A stretch of DNA of 64,000 nt from Rhodocyclales bacterium (GTDB lineage: Bacteria; Pseudomonadota; Gammaproteobacteria; Burkholderiales; Rhodocyclaceae), in the NCBI GenBank assembly GCA_016235805.1, contig JACRIY010000001.1, positions 1 through 64,000 of the forward strand, given 5' to 3'. Under the pieces are notes generated by a model. That model was not told where the DNA came from. It did no database searches and worked only from the letters and a program-made list of their open reading frames with translations. Position numbers and translations under genes: made by a program. Below are positions 1 through 8,107 of the stretch, piece after piece. How positions within the stretch are numbered: the stretch's first letter is position 1; every line of letters starts with the position of its first letter.

Positions 1-1
1 C

Positions 2-77
2 TGGCGTCCCCACGGGGATTCGAACCCCGGTTCATACCGTGAAAGGGTATTGTCCTAGGCCTCTAGACGATAGGGAC
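2..77 (-). tRNA. tRNA-Glu (anticodon TTC)
   Basis: The reverse complement folds as a complete tRNA: acceptor GTCCCTA, D-arm with TCTAGAGGCC, anticodon loop CTTTCAC, T-loop GGTTCGAATCC and an encoded CCA end. It closely resembles bacterial tRNA-Glu(UUC). It lies 8 nt downstream of tRNA-Ala, so both probably come from one transcript. Confidence 0.97.
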
Positions 78-85
78 TTATCGTT

Positions 86-161
<76 letters not shown>

Positions 162-220
162 ACAAGAGAGCGCGCATTATAGGGAGGCGCCGGCCATGTG
201 TAAAGCCCCGGAATCGAAAA

Positions 221-1618
221 CTACAGCAGTTTTCCGGGATTCATCAGGCCGCGCGGATCGAGGGCCTGCTTGACGGCGCGCATCATGTCCATTTCGAGCG
301 GGCTCTTGTAGCGCAGGATCTCGGCACGCTTGAGTTGGCCCAAACCGTGCTCGGCCGAAATCGAGCCACCCAGTTCATGCACCAGGTCATGCACCACGCG
401 ATTTACGGCGTCAGTGCGGGCGATGAAATCGGCATTGGATTCGGCATCGGCGCGGGACTGGTTGTAATGCAGGTTGCCGTCGCCGATGTGGCCGAAGCAG
501 ACGATGCGGACCGCCGGGAAGGCCGAACGCAGCGCGGCATCGGCGCGGGCGATGAACTCGGCGATGCGCGACACGGGCACCGCGATGTCGTGCTTGATCG
601 AGATGCCCTCGATCTTCTGCGCTTCGGAAACATTCTCGCGCAGGGCCCACAGCGCGGCGGTCTGCGCCTCGCTGCTGGCTACCACGGCGTCGGCGACCAG
701 GCCCGCCTCGGCGGCCTCCTCGAGCGCAGATTCCAGCATTGCCGCGAGATCCGCGCGCGCGCCGGAAAGCTCTACCAACAGCTGCCACTCGGGTTTGCCG
801 AGCAGGGGGTCACGGGCATTGGGTATGTGCCTGAGCACCAGCTCCAGCGCCGGGCGGCCGACGATCTCGAAGGCCGTTACGTTGTCTCCGGCGACATCGC
901 GCAATCGCCCGAGCAGCGCCACGGCGGCAGCCGGATCGGCGACCGCGACCCAGGCCGTGGCCTGTGCCCGAGGCCGCGGAAACAGCTTCAGCGTTGCGGC
1001 CGTGATCAAGCCCAAGGTGCCCTCGGCGCCGATGAACAGGTGCTTGAGGTCGTAGCCCGTATTGTCCTTGCGCAGGCCGCGCAGGCCGTTCCAGACGCGG
1101 CCGTCGGCCAGCACCACTTCCAGGCCCAGGGTCAGGTCGCGCGCGTTGCCGTAACGCAGCACCTGAACCCCTCCGGCATTGGTCGACAGGTTGCCGCCGA
1201 TGGTGGCGCTGCCCTCCGCCGCGAGCGACAGCGGGAACAGGCGCCCGGCCTCGCGCGCGGCTTCCTGCACGGCATGCAGCGTGCAGCCAGCCTCGACGGT
1301 GATGGAGTTGTTGTCCGGGTCAATGGCGCGAATCCGGTTAAGGCGCGTCAGCACGATCACCACTTCGTCGCCGGTCGGCGTAGCACCGCCGCACAGGCCG
1401 GTGTTGCCGCCCTGGGGAACGATGGCCACGCCAGTCTCGGCGCAGGCGCGGACCACGGCAGCGACTTCATCGGTGTTGCCCGGCAATACCACGCAGCGCG
1501 CATTACCTGTATAGCGGCCGCGCCAGTCGGTACAGAAGGGTGCGACGTCGTTCGCGTCGGTCAGTACGCGCGTTGCGCCGACGATGGCGCGCAGGCTCTC
1601 CTGAAAGTCGGCGCTCAC
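221..1618 (-). CDS. FAD-linked oxidase, GlcD / D-2-hydroxyacid dehydrogenase family
   Basis: A 465-residue flavoprotein expected to oxidise a D-2-hydroxy acid (glycolate, D-lactate or D-2-hydroxyglutarate) and pass electrons to a quinone or ETF. The PCMH-type FAD site shows [11 protein letters not shown] at residues 68-78. The C-terminal oxidase domain carries [11 protein letters not shown] from residue 376 and AEHGLGQ nearby, typical of GlcD/D2HGDH proteins. The start is GTG and overlaps the rimO stop in a GTGA tetranucleotide, so translation is probably coupled. No glcE or glcF lies nearby, so this is a single-subunit type whose exact substrate cannot be read from sequence. The start lies inside a copy of the dispersed 24-nt repeat. 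Confidence 0.88.
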   Translation of the reverse strand: MSADFQESLRAIVGATRVLTDANDVAPFCTDWRGRYTGNARCVVLPGNTDEVAAVVRACAETGVAIVPQGGNTGLCGGATPTGDEVVIVLTRLNRIRAIDPDNNSITVEAGCTLHAVQEAAREAGRLFPLSLAAEGSATIGGNLSTNAGGVQVLRYGNARDLTLGLEVVLADGRVWNGLRGLRKDNTGYDLKHLFIGAEGTLGLITAATLKLFPRPRAQATAWVAVADPAAAVALLGRLRDVAGDNVTAFEIVGRPALELVLRHIPNARDPLLGKPEWQLLVELSGARADLAAMLESALEEAAEAGLVADAVVASSEAQTAALWALRENVSEAQKIEGISIKHDIAVPVSRIAEFIARADAALRSAFPAVRIVCFGHIGDGNLHYNQSRADAESNADFIARTDAVNRVVHDLVHELGGSISAEHGLGQLKRAEILRYKSPLEMDMMRAVKQALDPRGLMNPGKLL

Positions 1619-1627
1619 GGCACGGCG
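1604..1627 (+). repeat. 24-nt dispersed element, copy 1
   Basis: Reads AGTCGGCG, 8 nt, ACGGCG on the plus strand. It spans the overlapping rimO stop and oxidase start on the minus strand. Confidence 0.75.
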
Positions 1628-2973
1628 ATGGTGGCGCTCAGTTGCGCATAAAGGTCATGCACGTCGCAATCGATCACGCTCACTTCGGCGAATTCGCCGA
1701 CCTCAAGGTCGTGGCCATCGGCGATATAGACCAGTCCATCGACATCCGGCGCATCGCCCTGCGAACGGGCGATGGCGCCGTCCTCGTCGATCTCGTCGAC
1801 CAGCACCTGGATGCGGCGCCCGATCATGCGCTCGAGGCGCTGGGTGGAGATGTCCTCCTGATGGCGCAGCAAGCGCGCCTTGCGTTCCTCGCGTACCTCG
1901 TCGGGCAGCGCACCGGCCAATGCGTTGGCGCTGGCGCCCTCGACCGGCGAGTAGGAAAAGGCACCGACGCGGTCGAGTTGAGCTTCGTCGAGGAAGTCGA
2001 GCAGTTCGTTGAACTCGGCCTCGGTCTCGCCCGGGAAGCCGGTGATGAAGGTGGAACGGATCGCCAGGTCCGGCACTTCGCGACGCCAGGCGGCGATGCG
2101 GTCAAGCACCTTCTCGCTCGATGCGGGACGCTTCATCAGCTTGAGTATGCGCGGGCTGGCATGCTGGAAGGGTACGTCAAGGTAGGGCAGGATCTTGCCT
2201 TCCGCCATCAGCGGGATCAGGTCATCGACGCTGGGATACGGATACACGTAATGCAGGCGCACCCAGAGGCCGAGCTCGCCCAGTTCCTTGCACAGTTCGA
2301 ACAGCCGCGTCTTGACCGGGCGGCCGCCGTGGAAGCCGGTGCGGTACTTGACGTCGACACCATAGGCGCTGGTGTCCTGCGAGATCACGAGCAGTTCCTT
2401 GACCCCGGCCGCGGCCAGCACCTCGGCTTCGTGCAGCACGTCGCCGATCGGCCGCGACACGAGGTCGCCGCGCAGCGAGGGAATGATGCAGAAGCTGCAG
2501 CGGTGGTTGCAGCCTTCGGAAATCTTCAGGTAGGCGTAGTGGTCCGGCGTCAGGCGTATGCCCTGCGGCGGCACCAGGTCAATGAAGGGATCGTGCAGCG
2601 GGGGCAGGTGCCGATGCACCGCCTCCATGACTTCCTGTGTGGCATGCGGCCCGGTGACCGCCAGCACCTTCGGATGCACGCTCTTGACGATGTCGTTGCC
2701 GGCGGCGTCCTTCTTGGCGCCGAGGCAACCGGTGACGATCACCTTGCCGTTTTCCGCCAGCGCCTCGCCGATGGCGTCGAGCGATTCCTCGACCGCGGCG
2801 TCGATGAAGCCGCAGGTATTCACCACCACGAGGTCGGCACCGTCATAGCTGCCGGAAATCGCGTAGCCCTCGGCGCGCAGCCGGGTCAGAATCTGTTCGG
2901 CGTCGGAGGCCGCCTTGGGGCAGCCGAGCGAGACAAAGCCGACCGTGGGCGCGCGGGCCTTGCGCTTTGTCAC
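1615..2973 (-). CDS. rimO: Ribosomal protein S12 methylthiotransferase RimO
   Basis: Radical-SAM enzyme that methylthiolates the conserved aspartate of ribosomal protein S12. The N-terminal UPF0004 domain has [19 protein letters not shown] and TGCLGA (three cluster cysteines). The radical-SAM motif CNHRCSFC sits near residue 155, and a TRAM-like tail ends the protein. The ORF track begins far upstream inside phaR. The family length (about 440 aa) and the start of homology instead point to the GTG at 2973 (452 aa), whose G is the last base of the phaR stop (TAGTG). It is tightly coupled to phaR upstream and to the FAD oxidase downstream. Confidence 0.95.
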   Translation of the reverse strand: MTKRKARAPTVGFVSLGCPKAASDAEQILTRLRAEGYAISGSYDGADLVVVNTCGFIDAAVEESLDAIGEALAENGKVIVTGCLGAKKDAAGNDIVKSVHPKVLAVTGPHATQEVMEAVHRHLPPLHDPFIDLVPPQGIRLTPDHYAYLKISEGCNHRCSFCIIPSLRGDLVSRPIGDVLHEAEVLAAAGVKELLVISQDTSAYGVDVKYRTGFHGGRPVKTRLFELCKELGELGLWVRLHYVYPYPSVDDLIPLMAEGKILPYLDVPFQHASPRILKLMKRPASSEKVLDRIAAWRREVPDLAIRSTFITGFPGETEAEFNELLDFLDEAQLDRVGAFSYSPVEGASANALAGALPDEVREERKARLLRHQEDISTQRLERMIGRRIQVLVDEIDEDGAIARSQGDAPDVDGLVYIADGHDLEVGEFAEVSVIDCDVHDLYAQLSATIAVP

Positions 2974-3524
2974 TACTTCTTTTCGGACTTCTCGTCCGGC
3001 TTGACGTAGATGCCGGGGAAGATCTTGCGCGTCTGTTCCTGCATGGTGTCCTGCATTTGCTGGAACATCTTCTGGCTCTGCTCGACGTAGGCGCCCATCA
3101 TGTGCTGCATGGCCGGTCCCTGGAACTTGAGGAACTGCGCCCACAGGTCCTGGCTGTCGCCGCCGGTTTCGCCGTAGAGCGACTTGGCCTGCTCCTTCAG
3201 TTTGGCCTGGACCTCGGTGAAGGACTTGATGTTGTTTTCGATGTAGTTGCCCATCATGCCCTGCATCGCGTTGCCGTAGAAACGGATCATCTGCGACAGC
3301 AGGTCGGACGAAAACATCGGTGCGCCGCCGGCTTCCTCTTCGAGGATGATCTGCAGCAGAATGGCCCGCGTCAGGTCGTCGCCGGACTTGGCGTCGACCA
3401 CCTGGAATGACTCATGCGCCAGGACCAGTTCCTTGACATCGGCCAGCGTGATGTAGGTGCTGGTGCGCGTGTCGTAAAGGCGGCGATTCGGGTATTTCTT
3501 TATAAGTCGGCTCTGTGTGGCCAT
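2973..3524 (-). CDS. phaR: Polyhydroxyalkanoate synthesis regulator PhaR
   Basis: DNA-binding and PHA-granule-sensing repressor of phasin and PHA genes. The N-terminus [14 protein letters not shown] is the hallmark of the PHB/PHA accumulation regulator DNA-binding domain. The middle contains the repeated accumulation domain ([17 protein letters not shown]), followed by a Met/Gln-rich tail. I chose the internal ATG at 3524 (183 aa) because GGAGGGGAGAG lies just upstream and homology begins there; the track starts 8 codons earlier. A terminator-like hairpin separates it from phaB, so phaR may have its own promoter and be only partly read through from phaC. Confidence 0.95.
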   Translation of the reverse strand: MATQSRLIKKYPNRRLYDTRTSTYITLADVKELVLAHESFQVVDAKSGDDLTRAILLQIILEEEAGGAPMFSSDLLSQMIRFYGNAMQGMMGNYIENNIKSFTEVQAKLKEQAKSLYGETGGDSQDLWAQFLKFQGPAMQHMMGAYVEQSQKMFQQMQDTMQEQTRKIFPGIYVKPDEKSEKK

Positions 3525-3572
3525 TTCTCTCCCCTCCGGTAATTGCATTTTAAAACTTTGGTGCTAAAACCC

Positions 3573-3597
3573 GGACTCCCCGCGACGCAGGGAGTCC
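3573..3597 (-). terminator. Terminator-like hairpin between phaB and phaR
   Basis: Perfect 8-bp arms GGACTCCC/GGGAGTCC around a 9-nt loop. On the minus strand it is followed by GGGTTTT. It probably attenuates read-through from the phaB genes into phaR. Confidence 0.65.
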
Positions 3598-3620
3598 AAG
3601 CCTGCCATGCTTCGGCAGTA

Positions 3621-4361
3621 TCAGCTGTAGTGCAGGCCGCCGTTGATGTTCAGCGTGGCGCCCGTCATGAAGCCGGCGAGATCCGACACCAGATAGGAGC
3701 ATAGCGCGCCGATTTCTTCCGGCTTGCCGAGGCGGCCGACGGGAATGGTGGCCACGATGGAATCGCGGACTTCCTGCTTGATCGCCATGACCATGTCGGT
3801 CCCAATGTAGCCCGGAGCGATGGCATTGACCGTGACACCCTTCTTCGCCACCTCGGACGCGATGGCCTTGGTGAAGCCGAGGATGCCGGCCTTGGCCGCC
3901 GAGTAGTTGGCCTGGCCGAACTGGCCCTTGACGCCATTCACCGAAGACATGTTGATGATCCGGCCCCAGCCGCGGTCGGCCATGCCAGGCAACACCTGGT
4001 GCGTGACGTTGAACACGGAATCGAGGTTGGTGGTCAGGACCGCATCCCACTGGCCCTTGTCCATCTTCTTGAACACGGAGTCGCGCGTGATGCCGGCGTT
4101 GTTGACCAGGACGTCGATCGGGCCGATTTCGCTTTCGACCTTCTTCACCATCGCGGCGCAGGCGTCGAAATCCGTCACGTCCGCTTCGGCGACCGTGACT
4201 TCGAAACCATCGGCCTTCATCTTCGCCAGCCACTCATCCTTCGGCGGGAAATTCGGGAGGCAGTTCGCAACGACGTTGAACCCGCTTTGCGACAGCGACT
4301 TGCAGATTGCCGTGCCGAGTCCACCCATCGCGCCTGTTACCAATGCTGTACGTTTTGCCAT
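3621..4361 (-). CDS. phaB: Acetoacetyl-CoA reductase, first copy
   Basis: NADPH-dependent SDR that reduces acetoacetyl-CoA to (R)-3-hydroxybutyryl-CoA, the monomer used by PhaC. 246 aa, the usual PhaB length. It shows TGAMGGLG (cofactor loop), NNAGITRD, the catalytic SSVNG...YSAAKAG (Ser, Tyr-x3-Lys) and NINGG at the C-terminus. AGGAAG precedes the ATG. It follows a close paralogue at 78-nt spacing, and the intergenic space contains a strong hairpin. No phaA thiolase lies in the cluster, so thiolase must be supplied from elsewhere. Confidence 0.94.
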   Translation of the reverse strand: MAKRTALVTGAMGGLGTAICKSLSQSGFNVVANCLPNFPPKDEWLAKMKADGFEVTVAEADVTDFDACAAMVKKVESEIGPIDVLVNNAGITRDSVFKKMDKGQWDAVLTTNLDSVFNVTHQVLPGMADRGWGRIINMSSVNGVKGQFGQANYSAAKAGILGFTKAIASEVAKKGVTVNAIAPGYIGTDMVMAIKQEVRDSIVATIPVGRLGKPEEIGALCSYLVSDLAGFMTGATLNINGGLHYS

Positions 4362-4397
4362 TTTTGAAACTTCCTATACGACTATAAAATCTTTAGC

Positions 4398-4433
4398 CGG
4401 GCAGCGCCGCGCTGCAAGTCGCGCCGCTGCCCG
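4398..4433 (-). other. Intercistronic hairpin between the two phaB genes
   Basis: Nine-bp arms CGGGCAGCG/CGCTGCCCG around an 18-nt loop. On the minus strand a short T-containing stretch (AAAGATTTTATAG) follows. It could act as a partial terminator or as an mRNA stabiliser at the 3' end of the upstream phaB message. Confidence 0.6.
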
Positions 4434-4439
4434 TGGCGA

Positions 4440-5180
4440 TCAGAACATGTGCTGGCCGCCGTTGATGGAGATGTTGCCGCCGGTGACGAAGGCCGCTTCC
4501 TCGGACGCCAGGTAGGCGACCAGGCCGGCGACTTCTTCGGGCTTGCCCAGGCGGGTTTGCGGAATCTGCGGCAGGATCTTGCTGTCCAGCACTTCCTGCG
4601 GAATCGCCATGACCATCTTGGTGCCGATGTAGCCCGGGGAAATCGTGTTCACGGTGACGCCCTTCTTCGCGACTTCCAGCGCCAGCGCCTTGGTGAAGCC
4701 GTGCATGCCGGCCTTGGCGGCGGCATAGTTGGTCTGTCCGAAGGCACCCTTCTGGCCGTTCACCGAAGAGATGTTGATGACGCGACCCCAGCCGCGATCC
4801 ATCATGCCGTCCATCACCTGCTTGGTCATGTTGAAGGCGGAATCCAGGTTGGTGTGGATCACCGCGTCCCAGTCGGCCTTGGTCATCTTCTTGAACGTCA
4901 TGTCGCGCGTGATGCCGGCGTTGTTCACCAGCACTTCGACCGGTCCGACGTCGGCGGTCACCTGGGCCACGCAGGCCTTGCAGGAGTCGTAATCGGCGAC
5001 GTCGCAGGGATAGGCCTTGAAGCCATAGCCCATGTCATTCATGGTGCGCAGCCATTCCTGCGCCTTGGTGTTGCTGGGGCTGTAGGTGGTCACCACCTTG
5101 TAGCCAAGCGCGGCCAGCTTGATGCAGATTGCTTCACCAAGACCGCCCATTCCTCCCGTTACCAGAGCAACTCGCAGCAT
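4440..5180 (-). CDS. phaB: Acetoacetyl-CoA reductase, second copy
   Basis: Second NADPH-dependent acetoacetyl-CoA reductase of 246 aa, immediately downstream of phaC. It shares with the first copy TGGMGGLGEAIC, NNAGITRD, SSVNGQKG with YAAAKAG, and the SINGG tail. The two are clearly paralogous but not identical, for example an N-terminus of MLRVALVTGG against MAKRTALVTGA. They may differ in expression or chain-length preference. A strong GAGAGGAG Shine-Dalgarno precedes the ATG. Confidence 0.93.
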   Translation of the reverse strand: MLRVALVTGGMGGLGEAICIKLAALGYKVVTTYSPSNTKAQEWLRTMNDMGYGFKAYPCDVADYDSCKACVAQVTADVGPVEVLVNNAGITRDMTFKKMTKADWDAVIHTNLDSAFNMTKQVMDGMMDRGWGRVINISSVNGQKGAFGQTNYAAAKAGMHGFTKALALEVAKKGVTVNTISPGYIGTKMVMAIPQEVLDSKILPQIPQTRLGKPEEVAGLVAYLASEEAAFVTGGNISINGGQHMF

Positions 5181-5228
5181 TTTTACTACTCCTCTCGATT
5201 ATTGTTGGGTCGGGGCTGGTATTGCCAA

Positions 5229-5260
5229 CGCGAAAGCCGTGCCCCGGATGGGCTTTCGCG
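5229..5260 (-). other. Intercistronic hairpin between phaC and phaB
   Basis: Ten-bp perfect arms CGCGAAAGCC/GGCTTTCGCG with a 12-nt loop and no T-tract. More likely an mRNA processing or stability structure than a terminator. Confidence 0.55.
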
Positions 5261-5266
5261 CACGCA

Positions 5267-7003
5267 TTATGCCTTTTCCTTGACGTAGCTTCCCGGCGCC
5301 GGTTCGCCCGGCGGATGGGCCTTGCTGCCCAGGCGCACGCGCGCCGGAACCTGCCCGCCGGCCTGCTGCGCCAGCCAGTCGGCCCACACCGGCCACCAAC
5401 TGCCCTTGGTCTCGGTCGCGGTGTCGAACCACTCGTCGGCGTTCGCCGTGGTGCTGTCGTTCAACCAGTGGCTGCGCTTGTTCTTGGTCGCCGGATTGAT
5501 CACGCCGGCGATATGGCCCGAGGCGCCGAGCACGAAGGTCGTGTCGCCGCCGAGCAGGCCGCGGCTCTGGTAGGCCGATTTCCACGGCACGATGTGGTCC
5601 TCGCGGCTGGCATAGACGAAGGCCGGCATGTCCACGCGCCCCAGGTCTGCCTTGACGCCGCACATCTGCAGCTTGCCCGGCACGCGCAGGTTGTTCTCCA
5701 GGTACATGTTGCGCAGGTACCAGGCGAGGAAGGGACCGGGCAGGTTGGTCGCGTCGGCGTTCCAGTAGAGCAGGTCGAAGGCCGGCGGCTTGTTGCCCTT
5801 CAGGTAATTGCCCACCACGTACTGCCAGATCAGGTCGTTGGCGCGCAGCGAGGAAAACACCGAGGCCAGTTCGCTGCCGCGCAGCAGGCCGCCCTTGCCG
5901 ATGGTCGCTTCGCGTGCCTGCACCGCGGTCTCGTCGACCAGGCAGCCGATCTCGCCGGAATCGGCGAAATCGAGCAACGTGGTGAGCAGGGTCAGCGATG
6001 CCACGGGATTCTCGCCGCGGATGCGCGCCACGGACAACGCCGAGCCGAGGATGGTGCCGCCGACGCAGAAGCCCAGCGCATTGATCTGCTCGACCTGGCA
6101 GATGTCCTGCACCACCTTGATCGCCTCCAGCGCGCCGCGCTCGATGTAGTCGTCCCAGGTCAGATGGCCGAGGTCGGCTTGCACGTTCTTCCAGGAAATC
6201 AGGAACACCGTGTTGCCCTGCTCGACGGCGTAGCGCACCACGGAGTTCTCCGGCTGCAGGTCGAGGATGTAGTACTTGTTGATGCAGGGCGGCACCATCA
6301 GGAAGGGCCTTGCCGCGACCTTGTCGGTAGTCGGCGAATACTGCAGCAACTGCATCAAATCGTTTTCGTACACCACCGCGCCCGGCGTGATCGCCAGATT
6401 GCGACCGACCTCGAAGGCGGTGTCGTCGGTCATCGAGATGCGGCCCTTGCGCATGTCTTCCAGCAGGTTCTGGATGCCGCGCTGGATGCTCTCGCCCTTG
6501 GTTTCGAGGGCGGTCTTGATGAATTCCGGATTGGTGGCGAGGTAGTTGGACGGCGCCATCGCGTCGACCATCTGCCGGGTCATGAAGCGCATGCGGTCCT
6601 TGGCCTGGCCGTCGGCCACGGGCGCGGCATCGGCCATGCGCTTCATGTATTCGGCATTGATCAGGTAGGCCTGGCGCAGGTAGTCGTAGATCGGGCTTTC
6701 GGTCCATGCCGGATGGTCGAAACGCTTGTCTCCGGCCGGTGCGCTTGCGACCTGCGGCGCCGATTGGCCCGGGGCCTTGCCCAGCATGGCCTGCCAGAGC
6801 TGGGCATGGCGCCCCATCCATTCCTGCTGCAGGCTCTTGAGCGCTTCCGATTCGGCGGCCCAGGCCGTGGGATTCACTCCCTGTTGCGTCGCCGCCATTT
6901 TTTGCTGCTGGTCCGCCAGAAACTGGCTGAAGCCCTGGGCCATGGAATTTCCGGCCTGGAACATGGCCTGGAACGCAGCATTCGGATCGGGGGGAAGCGA
7001 CAT
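5267..7003 (-). CDS. phaC: Class I poly(3-hydroxyalkanoate) synthase
   Basis: Polymerises (R)-3-hydroxyacyl-CoA into PHA at the granule surface. 578 aa, typical of class I synthases. The lipase-box-like nucleophile motif is GFCVGG, with catalytic Cys313. A conserved Asp lies in YASREDHIVPW and the general-base His in GASGHIAGVINP. The N-terminal 90 residues are Gln/Ala-rich, as in other class I enzymes. CAGGAG precedes the ATG. It is the first gene of phaC-phaB-phaB-phaR-rimO-oxidase, transcribed from the promoter at 7099-7127. Confidence 0.97.
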   Translation of the reverse strand: MSLPPDPNAAFQAMFQAGNSMAQGFSQFLADQQQKMAATQQGVNPTAWAAESEALKSLQQEWMGRHAQLWQAMLGKAPGQSAPQVASAPAGDKRFDHPAWTESPIYDYLRQAYLINAEYMKRMADAAPVADGQAKDRMRFMTRQMVDAMAPSNYLATNPEFIKTALETKGESIQRGIQNLLEDMRKGRISMTDDTAFEVGRNLAITPGAVVYENDLMQLLQYSPTTDKVAARPFLMVPPCINKYYILDLQPENSVVRYAVEQGNTVFLISWKNVQADLGHLTWDDYIERGALEAIKVVQDICQVEQINALGFCVGGTILGSALSVARIRGENPVASLTLLTTLLDFADSGEIGCLVDETAVQAREATIGKGGLLRGSELASVFSSLRANDLIWQYVVGNYLKGNKPPAFDLLYWNADATNLPGPFLAWYLRNMYLENNLRVPGKLQMCGVKADLGRVDMPAFVYASREDHIVPWKSAYQSRGLLGGDTTFVLGASGHIAGVINPATKNKRSHWLNDSTTANADEWFDTATETKGSWWPVWADWLAQQAGGQVPARVRLGSKAHPPGEPAPGSYVKEKA

Positions 7004-7096
7004 TCGGGGCTCCTGAAAACAGCGGTGGTTTCAGCGGAGGCCGGCGGCCGCCAAGTCGGCGTCACGCATAGCGGCCACAACCAAAAAAATCGGTGT

Positions 7097-7127
7097 TTAT
7101 TTTGCACTGCACAATAACCGCTGTCAA
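7097..7127 (-). promoter_or_regulatory. phaC promoter with overlapping inverted repeat
   Basis: On the minus strand a perfect -35 TTGACA (7127-7122), a 17-nt spacer and a -10 CAAAAT (7104-7099). A 21-nt imperfect palindrome (10-nt arms, one mismatch, centred on TGCAGTGCA) covers the -10 at 7097-7117. TGC-N-GCA symmetry is the type of site bound by PhaR, so this is a good candidate PhaR operator (inference). Confidence 0.72.
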
Positions 7128-7163
7128 GCCGAATGCGCCCGCCGTCTGCCCTAGAATCGATAC

Positions 7164-7376
7164 ATGTACGTAGTCGCGATCGGGTGGCTCTATGTCACCC
7201 TGCTGATGGCCGCCACCGAGCCTAACCTGACCGCCGGAGTGCTCACCTTTGCCTTTTATGGCCTGGCGCCGCTGGCGCTGCTGCTGTGGCTGTTCGGTAC
7301 GCCGCAGCGCCGGCGCAACCTGCACCAAAAGGAAACCGAAGCGGCTGACGCTCCGCCCAGGCCGGTTGACGAGTAA
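7164..7376 (+). CDS. Small two-helix membrane protein
   Basis: A 70-residue protein with two predicted transmembrane segments (about residues 3-17 and 23-44) and a charged, proline-containing cytoplasmic tail (RRRNLHQKETEAADAPPRP). It is transcribed divergently from phaC and converges on pgeF with a 5-nt gap. A TAGAAT box lies only about 7 nt before the ATG, so a very short leader is possible. Function is not recognisable. A real gene is likely because the hydrophobicity pattern is clean and the reading frame fills the gap. Confidence 0.6.
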   Translation: MYVVAIGWLYVTLLMAATEPNLTAGVLTFAFYGLAPLALLLWLFGTPQRRRNLHQKETEAADAPPRPVDE

Positions 7377-7381
7377 TTGCC

Positions 7382-8107
7382 TTATTCCAGCCAGACCAGG
7401 CTGGCCATGCGCCCGGTGACGCCGTCGCGCCGGTAGGAAAAAAAACGGGTCGCATCGCTCGCGGCGCAAGAGTCGGCGCTGGCGATACGGCGAATTCCCA
7501 GCGCCGCCAGCCGTTGCCGCGCCAAAAGAGCGATGTCGCATAGCCATTTGCCGCCCGGCGCGGCGATGAAGGCCGCCGCCGCCGCCGCATCGACCGCCAG
7601 GAAGCACTCGCGCACCTCGCCGCCGACCTCGAAGGCCCGCGGCCCGATGGCGGGGCCGAGCCAGGCCATGAGGCGCTCGCCGGGCAGCGCCATGGCGCCC
7701 ACCGTCGCTTCGACCACGCCCGCCGCCAGGCCGCGCCAGCCGGCATGGGCGACGCCGACCACGGTCGCCTCGTCATCGCACAGCAGCACCGGCAGGCAAT
7801 CGGCGACCAGCACGGCGCAGACCACGCCGCGCTCGCGGGTGAAGCTGGCATCGGCTTCCGTGCCGGGCGCCGCCTGCGCCGCATCGACGCAGCGCGTGCC
7901 ATGCACCTGCGTCAGCCACAGCGGATCGGAGGGCAGTTCGCGACGCAACAACGCGCGGTTGCCGGCCACCGCCAGCGGGTCGTCACCGACATGGTCGCCG
8001 AGGTTGAAGCCCTGCCATGGCGCTGCGCTTACGCCCCCCGCGCGCGTGGTCGACAGCGCGCGCACGCCGCGCGGCGCCGGCCAGTCGGGAAAAATGAACT
8101 CAGTCAC
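7382..8107 (-). CDS. pgeF: Peptidoglycan editing factor PgeF (YfiH/laccase-domain family)
   Basis: Cytoplasmic metal-dependent enzyme of the YfiH family (multicopper polyphenol oxidase fold). In E. coli it removes wrongly incorporated amino acids from UDP-MurNAc precursors. 241 aa. Metal-site residues are visible in TQVHGT, VADCLP and AHAGWRG. The start is GTG, overlapping the rluD stop in a GTGA tetranucleotide, so the two are translationally coupled. Near the C-terminus the peptide RRIASADS is encoded by a copy of the 24-nt dispersed repeat in a region of low family conservation. Confidence 0.93.
   Translation of the reverse strand: MTEFIFPDWPAPRGVRALSTTRAGGVSAAPWQGFNLGDHVGDDPLAVAGNRALLRRELPSDPLWLTQVHGTRCVDAAQAAPGTEADASFTRERGVVCAVLVADCLPVLLCDDEATVVGVAHAGWRGLAAGVVEATVGAMALPGERLMAWLGPAIGPRAFEVGGEVRECFLAVDAAAAAAFIAAPGGKWLCDIALLARQRLAALGIRRIASADSCAASDATRFFSYRRDGVTGRMASLVWLE
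7469..7492 (+). repeat. 24-nt dispersed element, copy 2
   Basis: Lies inside pgeF; plus-strand orientation, antisense to the gene. Confidence 0.75.

Noticed and set aside
335-1651. 438-aa plus-strand ORF opposite the FAD oxidase
   Set aside because: Antisense shadow. Low-complexity composition rich in Gly/Ala/Arg/Gln with no family features, against a clear flavoprotein on the other strand. The same reasoning removes 1540-3009, 5129-7117, 21502-24393, 36729-39023, 38972-41125 and 56237-59368.
7053-7076. AAGTCGGCGTCACGCATAGCGG before phaC
   Set aside because: Has the AGTCGGCG core but not the 3' half; at most a decayed copy, not counted.
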